From: Phycomyces nitens
Taxonomy: Eukaryota; Mucoromycota; Mucoromycetes; Mucorales; Phycomycetaceae
Length of the DNA: 64,000 bases
Reading direction: 5' to 3'
Assembly: GCA_022702545.1 (NCBI GenBank)
Contig: JAHRBC010000002.1
Coordinates: 1,922,001 to 1,986,000, forward strand
Shown here: positions 1-10,581 of the stretch, one piece after another
How the letters are laid out: every line of letters starts with the position of its first letter
How positions within the stretch are numbered: the first letter of the stretch is position 1
Position numbers and translations under genes: made by a program
Notes under the pieces: model-generated
Database searches by the model: none
Told to the model about the DNA's origin: nothing
The model's input: the letters and a program-made list of their open reading frames with translations, nothing else

Positions 1-760
1 CTGTTTATTCAGCGTCATTATCTGTGTTCTAGGTGTTATTATATACACTGGCTCTGAAGTCTGAGTGGAAGAACTCGAGCTTCGTTTTGGAAGCTTGGTT
101 GTGGATGATAAGGTCTCGGCTCGATGGTTCAATACATCTGGCATATTGAAATTGCAATTAACAGATCGTATGTCTGTGGTTCCAATACCTTTGCTATAAT
201 TCTTCTTGGTTTCTGGCTTCCATATACGTTTCCGGTTGCGTGACAAGTACAGGATGTCCATCACCTATATCAATAGGTTGATAAACATCAATATTGATAT
301 AAACCATCCTACCTCACACTTTTTCCTCGTGAATGGCTGGAATAGGTTCTTCAAGAGCCATTGCGTATACTCGTTTTTGGTGCACAACCGCGCATTTTTA
401 AGCAGAAAAATAGCCGTCTTTGCCTCTACAAGCTATATCATTTAAAATAAATTCGGGGTCTTGTAAATATGCCGGCCAAAAGTACTGTATGAGATCACAA
501 TGGTCATTCCTTACCCGTGCCTCTTCTGGGATTTCTATGTTCAATGGCCGTTCAGGTGCGGCTTGGTTGTCATCAAATGACATTGATGTAGTAATCTTGA
601 AGCAGTCCAACAAAAAAGTACCATTGCTGAACTTTTGTGCAAGACTGGCAAGAATTTTAAGTACACCACGTGATAAGACGGCTGTTGGTACTTGGTTTTT
701 AAAGAGCCCCTTTGTTCAACCTTTCTTCTCTTCCTTCTTTCCTTTTCTCCAGATACTTAC
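1..760 (-). pseudogene. Possible decayed PIF1/Helitron-like helicase fragment; otherwise intergenic
   Basis: The minus strand from about 690 to 398 keeps an open frame with protein-like composition (for example IEIPEEARVRNDHCDLIQYF near 545-490). It then breaks near 430-398, and the neighbouring frame stays open with AIFLLKNARLCTKNEYTQW. The order 'I-x-IP ... LI-x2-x-P ... AIL-x-x-KN-x2' recalls the C-terminal half of PIF1-family helicases carried by Helitrons. The match is loose, there is no Walker motif, and the frame shifts, so this may be a relic or chance. A GTAAGG donor-like site near 515 could instead mean a small intron. The stretch also holds the 5' flank of the GRAM/TBC gene, with a CT-rich tract at about 720-750 just before its start codon. 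Confidence 0.28.
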
Positions 761-3700
761 ATGAAAGATTTTTCTTTGCTTTCTGGCGTTCCAAAGAACG
801 TAAGACTGGGGTCCATATGGATCATTGCACTCCATAACACCTGTTATTGTTATATGTTTTAATAAACCTGGCTTTATCCAGGTGTTTATCCTTCCAACAA
901 CGGTTGATGCCCCATCATCGTCTTTCTGGATAGTTGTGCACCAGGTAGACGAATTCTCTCTTTTGCGGCTCCAAGGCCCAGAGAATCAGCTGTTTAAATC
1001 ACTCTTGAACACTCTGGCGAGTGTGTAAGTTAATGTCATAATGCACCAATGTGCTCAAAGCTTAATTTCAATCACGGCTCCTTTTCTGCTCAGCTTTGAC
1101 ACCAAACAACCGCCTTACAAGATCCTGTTCAAGCGAGGAGAGAATGCGGCGCCCTTGCAAATAGCAGTGTCTGAGTCTGAAAGGGCCATTGAGTCTGCTT
1201 GGGTTTGGATCCAAGAGAACATGGTGCCTGAACTGAGAGAAGTCAAGGATCCCTTTGAAAAAGAGAGCTGGGTAGTGGAACACGTTACGGCGATTGTTGG
1301 AAGTACAAAAGGTATTTATAGACTCGGGTGTGTGTGTATGTGTTTGAAATACAATACTCAGCGTCATAAACTATCAGACATGAGTGTCGATGAGCTATCA
1401 ACCGACGAAAAATTACGGAATGCCTCTCGAACCTTTCGTCAGACGTTCCCTATTCCACTATCAGAGCGCCTGGTGAATTGTATGTCCTGATTGTTGGGTT
1501 TCACGGAATACTAACCCCAAGTGTTTATTAAAGACTATTCGTGTGCCTGCAATAGTCGCCAAGGCAGGCTCTATATTGCAGAGAATTATCTAGGATTCTA
1601 TTCTTTTCTTCTTGGTGTAGAGACCAAGATCCTAATTGAGCTTAGGGATATCCAAGAGCTTACAAAAGAAAACTCCAAAAGAAATCTTATTCCAGACAGT
1701 ATACGAATCATTACAAAGAACGATGAAGAGGTATGTAAACCAAAGCATAGAAACGTGTTTTTTTAATAATTTTTATAGTTTTTCTTTAGTAACATGTTCA
1801 AGAGAGATGAGGTACCATAATATTATACCATTTACCAACCACTTATACTAATATAACCTATGATTCAAAGGCATATGATCTTATTGTGCAGCTGATTGAG
1901 CAATCTATACAACGGCTATTAAAGAGCTCAAGAAGTGATGTTCCAGGGCAATCTGATGATCTGAGACCCGAGGAATCCGTGAACAGTTTGACCAAGTCCG
2001 TCAGAACACGCTGCTCAGACTCAAATATCCAAAGCATCACACTCAAGGATGATCTAGTCAATCAAAGAAAGAACACCGATCTACGTCTTCGGTTTAGACT
2101 GCCACCTTCAGAGGAACTAAGGAACTCAATTGATGTGTCTTATACCCTTCGGTCTGCAACAAATTCATCAGATAATCCCCATAGCTCAAAAAACACCCGA
2201 GAGAAGCGCTATTTCGGCAAACTCTACATGTCCCAAACATTCATAGCATTCGAAGCCCTAGAGAGACGACCACCACCTCAACAGCACCAGTCAGTGTGCT
2301 TGTTTGCTTTACCACTTTATACTATCAAGAGATTCGAACGGATCAATGAAAGATCCTATATATCTGCCATTTCGCTCACGACATGGCATGGAATAGAGCA
2401 CATGTTTGAATTTAGAGTAAGTCTTTTGTTTGTTGGTCTAAAAGTACTGACCTTGTTTTTTTTTATGTCAATAGTCTCACAAAACCACATGCGAGAACTT
2501 TTGTGAAGCGTTAAAGATCAATCTCAATAGTCAGCTGCCATCCATAAAAGTTCTGAAACCTTTTTTAGCCGATTATGAGTCTGAACATCTCTTGAAAGTC
2601 AAGACTATCGAAGACTTTAATGCTGTACTTCCAGACACGCATGGCTTGGGATTGAAGTTTGGCTACCCAGATGAGATTGATACATCAATGGACGTTGTAA
2701 AAATCAAGAAATGGAGAGACTACTACTCTGGTAAGCCACCAATTTTAAGAATCCAATATTATCAAACTTATATATATATATCTATGTGATAGCCTATGGA
2801 CGCAATTTGACTATGCTACAGACCCAAAAGCTCAGTGAACTTGTCCGAGGTGGGCTTCCGAATGTTTTGCGAGGAGAGATTTGGGAAGTATGTTCAGGAG
2901 CGATATATAGACGGTTTGAGAACAAGAGAGAGTATGAGGATCTCCTAAGGACATACAAGGACCGGACCTCTCTTTCAACTCACGAGATTGAAAAGGATCT
3001 GCATAGGTAAGAATAAATCAATGTCCAGATACATGTCTTCTAAAATGATAGCAATAAACGACTTTATACATAGATCACTTCCCGAGTATGCAGCCTACCA
3101 GACACCTGATGGTATTGCCAGACTACGTCGAGTCTTGATAGCATACTCGTGGAAGCATCCTGAGCTGGGCTACTGTCAAGCAATGAATATTGTAGTGGCA
3201 GCCTTGCTGATGTGGGTATATTGCAGATTCAGATTATTTATCAAATACTAACAAGTACTGTATTTAGCTATATGAGTGAAGAAAGAGCATACTGGTCATT
3301 AGAAATATTGGTGGAGGGTATGCTTCCTGGGTACTACAGGTATTTTTTTACAAGTGCATCATTGATGGCATGATATATTCTAATCAATGAGCTTCAGTAC
3401 ATCCATGTACGGTGCCGTGTTGGATCAAATCGTCCTTGAAGAATTTGTAGAACAAACTATGCCCAATCTAAAGGCCCACTTGAAGAAAATAGACATACAG
3501 CTATCAGTGGCATCACTTCCATGGTTCCTTACTCTATACATCAATTCTATGCCTTTGCATTACGCTTCCCAAGTATTGGATTGTCTGTTTATGGATGGTC
3601 CAAAGGTCCTGTTTAAGATTGGGTAAGATTATATGAATACAATACAATACATAGTCTTATTTATATATTCTGTTTTATAGCCTTGGTAGGTCCCTCCAGC

Positions 3701-5155
3701 TTATAAACTCATTTTATCGACACTTTCTGACCCTTTGATATTTTCCAGCAATCTTAAAGACCAACGAAGAAGATATCATGGCAGCAGACGATGATGCCGA
3801 GCTTTTGACTATTATCAAGAGATACTTTGCTACTCTTAACACCCCTGCAAGTGATGATGTCAATGCCGGAAAAGACCCACACAAGAAGATATCAGTATGT
3901 TTGAGAGATGGTCTTGTTCTTGGCTTATAACTAAACACACTATATTGTTTATTTATTCTTGCAGAAATTCAGACAGCTTATGCATATGGCTGTAAGTGTA
4001 TTGACCGTATTGATAGTATAAAGCATTATTCGATTAATATTGCTATCTGACTAACCATTTGTCATCTAGTACGAAGATTTCTCGGTCGTAACAAATGAAA
4101 CGATTGTTGAGCTCCGTAGGAAAAACCAGCTCAAGATTGTTGGTGGTATTGAATCATTTACCAAACGATCGACTATACGCAAATTGAAAGACACGGCTCA
4201 GTTTAGCAAGGAAGAGATCTCAATCATCTACGATCATTTCTTTGGTGCGATCTATTATGCAAGAGACAATGAGAATACACAAGGAAACACGATGGATCAA
4301 GATACTTTCCGCAAGATGCTGAAAACCATGACCCATTGGGAATATCCCAAAGATGACGATGATTCTCCCCAGGCAGAATTCATACGCACCACGGGAAAGA
4401 GTTTTGTTGGCAGAATGTACAGTATCTTTCAAAAGGACAAGTCAAAAGGTCTTCGGTTCCAAGATGTCGTTACAGGTCTAGGAGCCATCATACATGGGGT
4501 AATAATCACCAATACTACATGCTAGTTAATCAGGAATACTGATAGGTTTAATTAATTGTAGGATTTCATGTCTCATGTAGACTTTTTCTTCAACATGTAT
4601 GACCATGACAATGATGGCATATTGGTGAACTCTGATATTGCTAGTATGGGCTGCGAGATATTCTGGCTATTGTTGCAGCTTGGAACAGCAAAAGAACTAG
4701 CATGGGAGGCTGTTGACAATCTGTTTCTTCTTAGTTTGGAACAGTCTTCTACTGATGAGTTCAATGAGGACACAGTGTCTGAATGGAAGTCAAGATTCCA
4801 GATCGCAGAAGGCACATTCTCTATATTGGAAAACCAAAACATTACCCACCTTTCTGATGCCTTTTTATCCGAAAGTACTCCTCTGATTGAGCTACCTTTA
4901 CCAATATTCCGTATGGTGGCCCTGACCAATGTCTGTCTAGAGGCCTTTTTCCAATCAGGTTTCTCGACAAGTATCAAGCTAGAAAAGGTTACGAGCGAGA
5001 GACAGAAAAGCTTGGGCAAAGAGCTCTTTGAAACCCTCTTTGCTGAAGGCAAAAAACTGGCCAGCAATGTGGCCCAAACACGCCACAGACCATCTGTATC
5101 ATTCTCAAGACCTGATCCTCAAACCAATACCCCAGAACCATTGGAGTTTTTTTGA
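761..5155 (+). CDS. GRAM/TBC/EF-hand Rab GTPase-activating protein (TBC1D8/TBC1D9-like)
   Basis: Predicted 1131-aa Rab-GAP that would speed GTP hydrolysis on a Rab, acting on membranes. Seventeen exons join in frame: 761-799, 882-1024, 1094-1311, 1378-1479, 1522-1730, 1779-1811, 1871-2416, 2475-2730, 2793-3006, 3074-3211, 3268-3339, 3398-3622, 3681-3685, 3749-3894, 3965-3991, 4070-4498, 4562-5155. Two GRAM-type domains lie near residues 165-250 and 350-430, and a TBC domain near 530-735. The arginine finger is IEKDLHR (IxxDxxR) near 580, and the glutamine finger is in GYCQAMN. An EF-hand loop (DHDNDGIL) lies near 948. This order is that of TBC1D8/9. The start at 761 is chosen because its short first exon splices in phase to a conserved N-terminus ([11 protein letters not shown]). 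Exon 13 is only 5 nt but is needed to keep frame. The gene converges on the mS45 gene. Confidence 0.9.
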
Positions 5156-5228
5156 TAGCACATTATATTTTGTTTTTTTTGGGGGGGTGGTTTGAATTCA
5201 TACATACAAGGAAATAAGTAAAGAAAAT

Positions 5229-6215
5229 CTAATTGCTGGTGTCTACAATAACAAATGTGCTTCGCTTTGTGTGTGACTTTGGTTCGGGGGTGGCTCTGAT
5301 GGCAGACTGGGAAGCGAACTCGCGTTCCTCTCTTTGAATTGCCTGGTTCTCAAGCTCTTTGAATACCTTGCGGTTCAATGCCTTGGCTGCGTCCTGTATA
5401 CAAACATGGCGTTAATCACCTGTAATCCCGGCCAGTCTATTAACAACAAAATAAAACCTGCCTCTGGTGCAAATACGGCATCTTCTTCAATTGTCTTGAA
5501 CTTGGGTTTACCAACATTGGGGAATACATCAACCAAGGGCTCATTGAGGGATGATTGGGCCATATCTGCGCCCATGAGCTGCTCCATGCTCTTTGCAAAC
5601 TTTCTTTGCAGAGCAATTCCCTAACGTCAACGTCAACTAGCCATTCATAGTTCCCATCCTATTTCTCAGTGTATTTACATTGGCTGACATTTCTTTCTCA
5701 GCGTCTTTGAGTTTAAGTATGGCATCTACGCGCTTCAACGAGAGTCCAAACTTGGTGGCAAGCTTACGGATAGTCCAGTTTTCTGGATCAGATACATAGA
5801 CATCGTAGATTTCTTGACGGCGGGCATCAGTAAGAGGAGGTCTAGGTTGGAAGAGAGGGTTGTTGGGGAAAGGCTAAAGGAATCTAATGGATGAGTAAGG
5901 TACGCTTTGCTGTCAAAGTCTTCGTACCGTCGGGCCCAAATAATTGGTGGTTCCAAGCGCAGGGCGAGTAAATCTTGCGCCTTGACCGCGAACCCAATCA
6001 TGGAATCGTCGTCTTCTGCGGGAGGTCTTCAAGGGCTCTTCTTCGACAACTGGGGCAGCCTCAGACTCTGGGGTCTCCTCAGTAGCCTTTGTTGGTTCAT
6101 CGTTATAGCATTGTGCTGTGTTGGAGAATAGTCTTTGGCTAGCCCAGGCTGCACCAGTGCGTGCTGTCAAGGGAGTGGTGATGCCCTGAACGAGGCTGGT
6201 TGCGGAACGAAGCAT
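5229..6215 (-). CDS. bot1: Mitochondrial small-subunit ribosomal protein mS45 (Bot1p family)
   Basis: A 263-aa protein of the Bot1p/mS45 family, a fungal mitoribosomal small-subunit protein linked to mitochondrial translation and respiration. Exons on the minus strand are 6215-5928, 5873-5679, 5620-5477 and 5393-5229. The family block reads FHDWVRGQGARF, then TNYLGPTPFPNNPLF, then a helix-turn-helix-like stretch (WTIRKLATKFGLSLKRVDAI). I start at 6215 because MLRSATSLV opens a basic, Ser/Thr-rich mitochondrial presequence; an in-frame ATG at 6290 would add 25 unconvincing residues. The last junction is the weakest: the donor GTATTT at 5476 keeps frame, while a competing GTTTTA donor about 20 nt downstream does not. 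The gene is tail to tail with the TBC gene, 73 bp apart. Confidence 0.85.
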
Positions 6216-6451
6216 TCGAGAGGTCTGTATGGCGTTGTTCCCTGAACCCTCCCTTGCTTCAACCTCTGTTTTTGTGTTGATAAAAGTCACGCTGGACTGT
6301 GACAGCTTTGAATTTCAAGCTTTTGTGCCGCCATTTCATTCACCGCACATACTCCTTGCAAGCAGTTTTAAAAGGTAGTATGCAGAAAGTACAGCAGTAG
6401 ATTTGCCAATTTATTATTACTATTGTTATCATTATTATAATTATTGGTCGT

Positions 6452-7219
6452 CTATTGTTCTTGGGCTTTCTTTTTTGATTCCTGGAGGAGACACTGGAAA
6501 AGTGGTTCAGATAGCTTAAAGATCCCATAAGAAGTCACCAACCGGTGAGTGGGCATAGCTTCAAAGGTATCTGGCTGGATCACACCATCCTTTATCAATA
6601 CGCTTCCAATAATGTCTTCAGGAAAGGGAATTCGGCCCCATGGAGGAGGGTTTCTTTCATCAGCAACATGTAACCATCTATATGGTCATATATATAAAAA
6701 AGAATGTCAGACGCGTTGATCTACTGTAGAAACCAGCTTACCCTTCTTTCTGCCATTCTGCCAATCCCTTTAACGCACTGTCATTGACCTTGTGGATGTT
6801 TGTTTTGAGTACTTTGGTCATGAATTGGATAAATTCGTTATTGTCAACAAAGCTTTTAGGATCCAAACTTGTTTGTTCAGGTGTCCATCCAATAATGAGA
6901 TCTGGATGATCAAACACGCTTTTCTTGGCTGGAAAGTCTGAAGTTTGCAAGAATGACAGTGCGTATTTTAGATTAGAGGACGGTGTAGTGCGATTTTCTG
7001 GAATCGTGTGGACATGGACCCTGGGAGATGCTGATTGCAGGTTGGATTGTTACATTGGATTCTTGAGCCCATTACCCAAATTATACAAGACTCACCGGGA
7101 TGGACAACACTAGCTTGACTGGCTCTAGCTGTGGCCGAGAACTGGCGGGCAAATGCAAAGCATGCTCTTGGGAGACGTGTGGCGATCTTGTGATTAGACT
7201 GTATAACAAGGGTGGTCAT
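6452..7219 (-). CDS. Conserved fungal mitochondrial protein of unknown function
   Basis: A 212-aa protein from exons 7219-7096, 7030-6742 and 6677-6452, all joined in phase. The N-terminus (MTTLVIQSNHKIATRLPRAC, then FARQFSATARAS) is basic and hydroxylated without acid residues, a typical mitochondrial presequence with an RQFSATA cleavage-like site. The core has a conserved-looking block, GWLHVADERNPPPWGRI followed by PFPEDIIGSV, and a later THRLVTSYGIFKLS. I recall similar 'W-hydrophobic-HV-DER-PPDFGR-PEDIFGSV' blocks in uncharacterised ascomycete proteins, so it appears to be a conserved fungal family. I know no function for it. It is tandem with the Nudix gene, and the neighbouring mS45 gene is also mitochondrial. 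Confidence 0.8.
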
Positions 7220-7521
7220 TGAAATGCGTTGATCGTGAAAACGGAGTCAGGAAACATGTATTGTATCTTTTTTTTAAAAAAAAAATCACACTCCAAGGAT
7301 CGTCTCTTGTAATCTGAATAAATTCTCGCATATGGATATTGTCTGTCAGAGTGGTTTGCAGACCTCTTTAATCAATGTACTCCAAATGTAGCACTGTGAT
7401 TATATAAAAAAAAATATTGATAGGGTAGCAGAAGAAAAAGAAACCCTTTATATTATACTTTTAAAATCGAGCTACAGTATTAGTTGGACAATATATAGTA
7501 GGTTATCCAAGTCCTGTAAGA
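7220..7521. other. Short intergenic region between two minus-strand genes
   Basis: AT-rich 5' flank of the unknown mitochondrial gene and 3' flank of the Nudix gene. It holds several A/T homopolymers (near 7267-7285 and 7405-7415) and no open frame of note. An AATAAA-like sequence on the minus strand near 7460 could serve the Nudix transcript, but I cannot assign it firmly. Confidence 0.5.
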
Positions 7522-8734
7522 TTATTGCCAACACTTTGATGGGTTAGGGAAACCAAGGTTGCGATGGGTTCTATAGCTAATATCAATATAGTCTGGCTCA
7601 TTGTCTGCTGTAATAAGACCGTGTCTTATCATGAAATCGATTGCAACTAAAAACCCAAAGGACCCTTAGTTTAATGACCCCTTCCTAGTCAATGTGTCAT
7701 GTAACTTACCCAAAGCACAGTTTGGCTTCCATTCCTTGTTAAGGATAGTCTCCTTGACCTTTTCAAGAGTCCACAAATAGAAGCATTCAACTTCGCCGTC
7801 CTGAGGCTTGGGTACGGTGCCACTAGGAAGTTCCAAATCAAAAACGTACCTATCAAAAAAAAGTTTTATAATTAATTGCTTGGAGTATGTTACAGACTTA
7901 TCCTTACTGAGTCTCTGGTTGAAGTCCGGCATTGGTGTAGGTATAGTAGCTCACACACCCAACACTGGCAGCCTAAAAGATTGATCAATTCACATATCTA
8001 TGGAATAATATTTACCTTTTGTGCAATATCCTTTGGAATACTGGCTTCTTCATCACACTCCTTGACAATAGTTTCCTTTGTAGAGTAAGAGTAAGCAATT
8101 CCACCAGCCACCTATAGAATTCAGCTATAAGACACATATTCACAAAGCATTGGTCTATCCTACACAATTGTCGAGTACTCCAGGCCAGGTGGGTTTTGTA
8201 AGAGCACGTCGAGCTACCCACATTTTTCTTGAACCATCCTTCTCGGTTACATAAGCATTCAAATGGACACCAAAAGTGGATATGCCAAACAACGGACTTG
8301 CGGCTCTCTCCATCACAAACGCAATGTTATCATCACTAGCAGAGTTGCCATACACAGGATAGAGCTCGTTTCTCCAGCCTTGATAATGTAAATAGACAGA
8401 ACAAGCGAGCCATTGAATACTTACCAGCAAGAGCAGCAAATGTCTTGTTTTCGCGCCATGTATCCATCATTGTCTTGACTACTTTTGTGCGCTTCTCGAC
8501 CGAGTCGACCCATGGAGCAAAAGTGACAATGTCCCCAATCACAAATGGAGGTACAGACTGGGCCGAATTGTAAATGCGTAGTTGAGCCATTACGTCTGGA
8601 AGGATATTTCCAATCGTGCGTGATTCATAACAAAGGGGTGTATAGTTGTGGATAGCTTCGGTGCTGAGTGAGTCGCGTTGGTAAGGAAACTTGTCGACAT
8701 TCTTGATGACCTCGAGTAGGTTTGAGAAAGGCAT
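7522..8734 (-). CDS. Nudix hydrolase with N-terminal DUF4743 domain (YJR142W/AtNUDT20-24-like)
   Basis: A 316-aa protein from six exons: 8734-8425, 8378-8164, 8111-8016, 7972-7908, 7849-7710 and 7646-7522. The Nudix box at about residues 178-200 (GGIAYSYSTKETIVKECDEE) fits the DUF4743 variant, in which the family RExxEE appears as KExxEE. The N-terminal half (FVIGDIVTFAPWVD; later GISTFGVHLNAYV) matches the thiamine-pyrophosphokinase-related domain seen in yeast YJR142W and plant NUDT20/24. These relatives are known to remove phosphate from damaged thiamine diphosphate (oxy- and oxo-forms), so a metabolite-repair role is likely by family. The ATG at 8734 (MPFSNLLEVI) is preferred to one at 8818 because the extra N-terminus does not look conserved. 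It is divergent from the phosphoribosyltransferase gene. Confidence 0.88.
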
Positions 8735-9205
8735 TGTATAGAACAGGGTATGTCGGGGATTAAAAACAAGGCTCGAGTTGTGCCTTGTAAAAAAGATGCA
8801 CGAATGGTATGGTTTCACCAGCAGTTTATTTGGTTTGTTTATAGATACATATAGAGAAAAGAGAGAGAGAGAGAGATGTCTGGCTAGATTAAATGCCTTT
8901 AAAGGCTAAAGAGTTGCATTTATTCTACTGCAAGACACCTTTATATATATAAAGAACAAAATAAATTCCAATGGTAAATAGGCAATTTGGTTGACCAACA
9001 ATACTTTCTGGACGTTGCCAAATATGGTATGATCATTTAGACAGTTAAGCCACCTTGTGTGACTTTAGGTGTTTCTATGAAAAAAAAAAAGGATTATTGA
9101 AAAATACATCTTTTTTAAATTGATCAGCTTACCCCTCTAGTCAAGAGCCTCTTTATCTCTTTTTCTTTTACTTTTTTTCTTTTTTTTTTAATTGAGAATA
9201 TCAAG
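8735..9205. promoter_or_regulatory. Divergent intergenic region between Nudix and phosphoribosyltransferase genes
   Basis: This 471-bp head-to-head gap must hold the 5' flanks of both genes. It has a GA-rich tract near 8858-8875, an AT run near 8940-8952 and a strong pyrimidine tract at about 9150-9190 directly before the plus-strand start codon. No specific factor site can be named. Confidence 0.4.
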
Positions 9206-9924
9206 ATGGCCAAGCTGCATATCAGGTAAATGCCTATGAAATAGCCAACTGTGGGCCATTCTCGATTCTGTAAAGCCATAAACAGAGGAAAGATTTCTGA
9301 TACTTTTGCATAAGTTATAACCAAATCCACAACTCCATCCGCAAGGCTGTTGAGAACCACAAGATCAATGAAGAGTTCCAGCCTGACCTTATGATTGCTA
9401 TTGGTGGTGGTGGCTTTATCCCTGCCCGTATGCTCCGTACCTTTTTGAAGAAGCACAACAACCGAAACATTCCTATCCAGGCCATTGGTCTCTCCCTTTA
9501 CGAGGAAATTGAGATTGCCCAGGCCAACAACTTAAATACCGAACCTCAGGTTACAAAGACCCAATGGCTGAACTTTGGTGCCTCTCACTCTGAAATCTCC
9601 CTCTTGGGCCGCAATATCCTTATTGTGGATGAGGTAGACGATACCCGCCAGACCCTTGGTTTTGCTGTCGAAGAGCTTGTCAAGGACATCCAGACCGAGG
9701 AAATCCGCCACGGAATGAAGCCCGGAGAGTCCAACACCAAGATTGGTATCTTTGTTCTCCACAACAAGGAGAAGCCCAAGAAGAGACAGCTTCCTCCCAG
9801 CATCATGAAGAACTACTTTGCTGCTGTCGAGATGCCCGACCAATGGCTGGTCTACCCCTGGGATGCTGTTGATATTGACGAGCACACTGAGCAGTCAAAA
9901 AAGCTTACTGCCAATGAGCAGTAA
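9206..9924 (+). CDS. HPT1: Purine phosphoribosyltransferase, HPT1/xanthine PRTase type
   Basis: A 209-aa type I phosphoribosyltransferase of the fungal Hpt1/Xpt1 family, which salvages hypoxanthine/guanine or xanthine with PRPP to the nucleotide. Exon 1 is only 20 nt (9206-9225, coding MAKLHI plus two bases) and joins exon 2 (9315-9924) to give MAKLHISYNQIHNSIRKA, the expected fungal N-terminus. The family block DLMIAIGGGGFIPARMLRTF lies near residues 31-52, and the PRPP-binding loop ILIVDEVDDTR near 108-118. Codons are strongly C-ending (for example ATC, GTC, AAG), unlike the neighbours, which suggests high expression. Whether the base preferred is hypoxanthine/guanine or xanthine cannot be told from the sequence. 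It is convergent with the GID-family gene. Confidence 0.93.
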
Positions 9925-10485
9925 AAACAAAAACAAAAAATCAAAAATTACTCATTTATTTCATACCTCTTTTTCCATTGGAGTGACATCGCCCATTCAT
10001 GGGAAAAGATGGTTTTTTTTATATTATTTACACTTGTACTTTTTCTTTTTCCCTTTTGTTCTGTGTATAGTATCCTAGACTCATCTCCATGGCGCTTAAT
10101 AAGCCCCAAAACAAACTACATAAAACCCATAGGCGATTCTTTATTTTCTCTACATTTCTGTATTTTTCGGTTGTCGAATCCCCGCATGTCAAATTTTTGA
10201 CAGTTGTCGTAAACAAAAATAATCATAACAATACTGGCTTGCATGGGTGTTACAGAGATCGAGTCTGTGCTTCATGAGCAAGAAGGAATCATTAGTGCTA
10301 GACAAGTGTTAAAGTATGTGTTTCTCTCTCTCTCTTTTTCTCTCTCTTGCAAATTGGCCACAGTTGATTTCAGTAATAAGAATATAAAAAATATATAAAT
10401 ATTATCATTAATCACCAGATGGTAAGTATCTTGATGAGCTCTGTATAGAGATTTAAACAAAACAAAAAAAAAAGTCAACCTGTGC

Positions 10486-10543
<58 letters not shown>

Positions 10544-10581
10544 CTCTTTTTAAAAGAATGTATGTCTTGCGTATCCATTAT
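9925..10581. other. Convergent 3' intergenic region with long TA repeat
   Basis: The region between two convergent genes holds AT-rich 3' flanks, a CT microsatellite near 10322-10346 and a long TA dinucleotide run at about 10489-10535. No coding potential beyond chance frames. Confidence 0.5.
10489..10535. repeat. (TA)n microsatellite
   Basis: About 23 uninterrupted TA units, one of the longest dinucleotide runs in the window. It lies in the shared 3' flank of two convergent genes. Confidence 0.9.
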
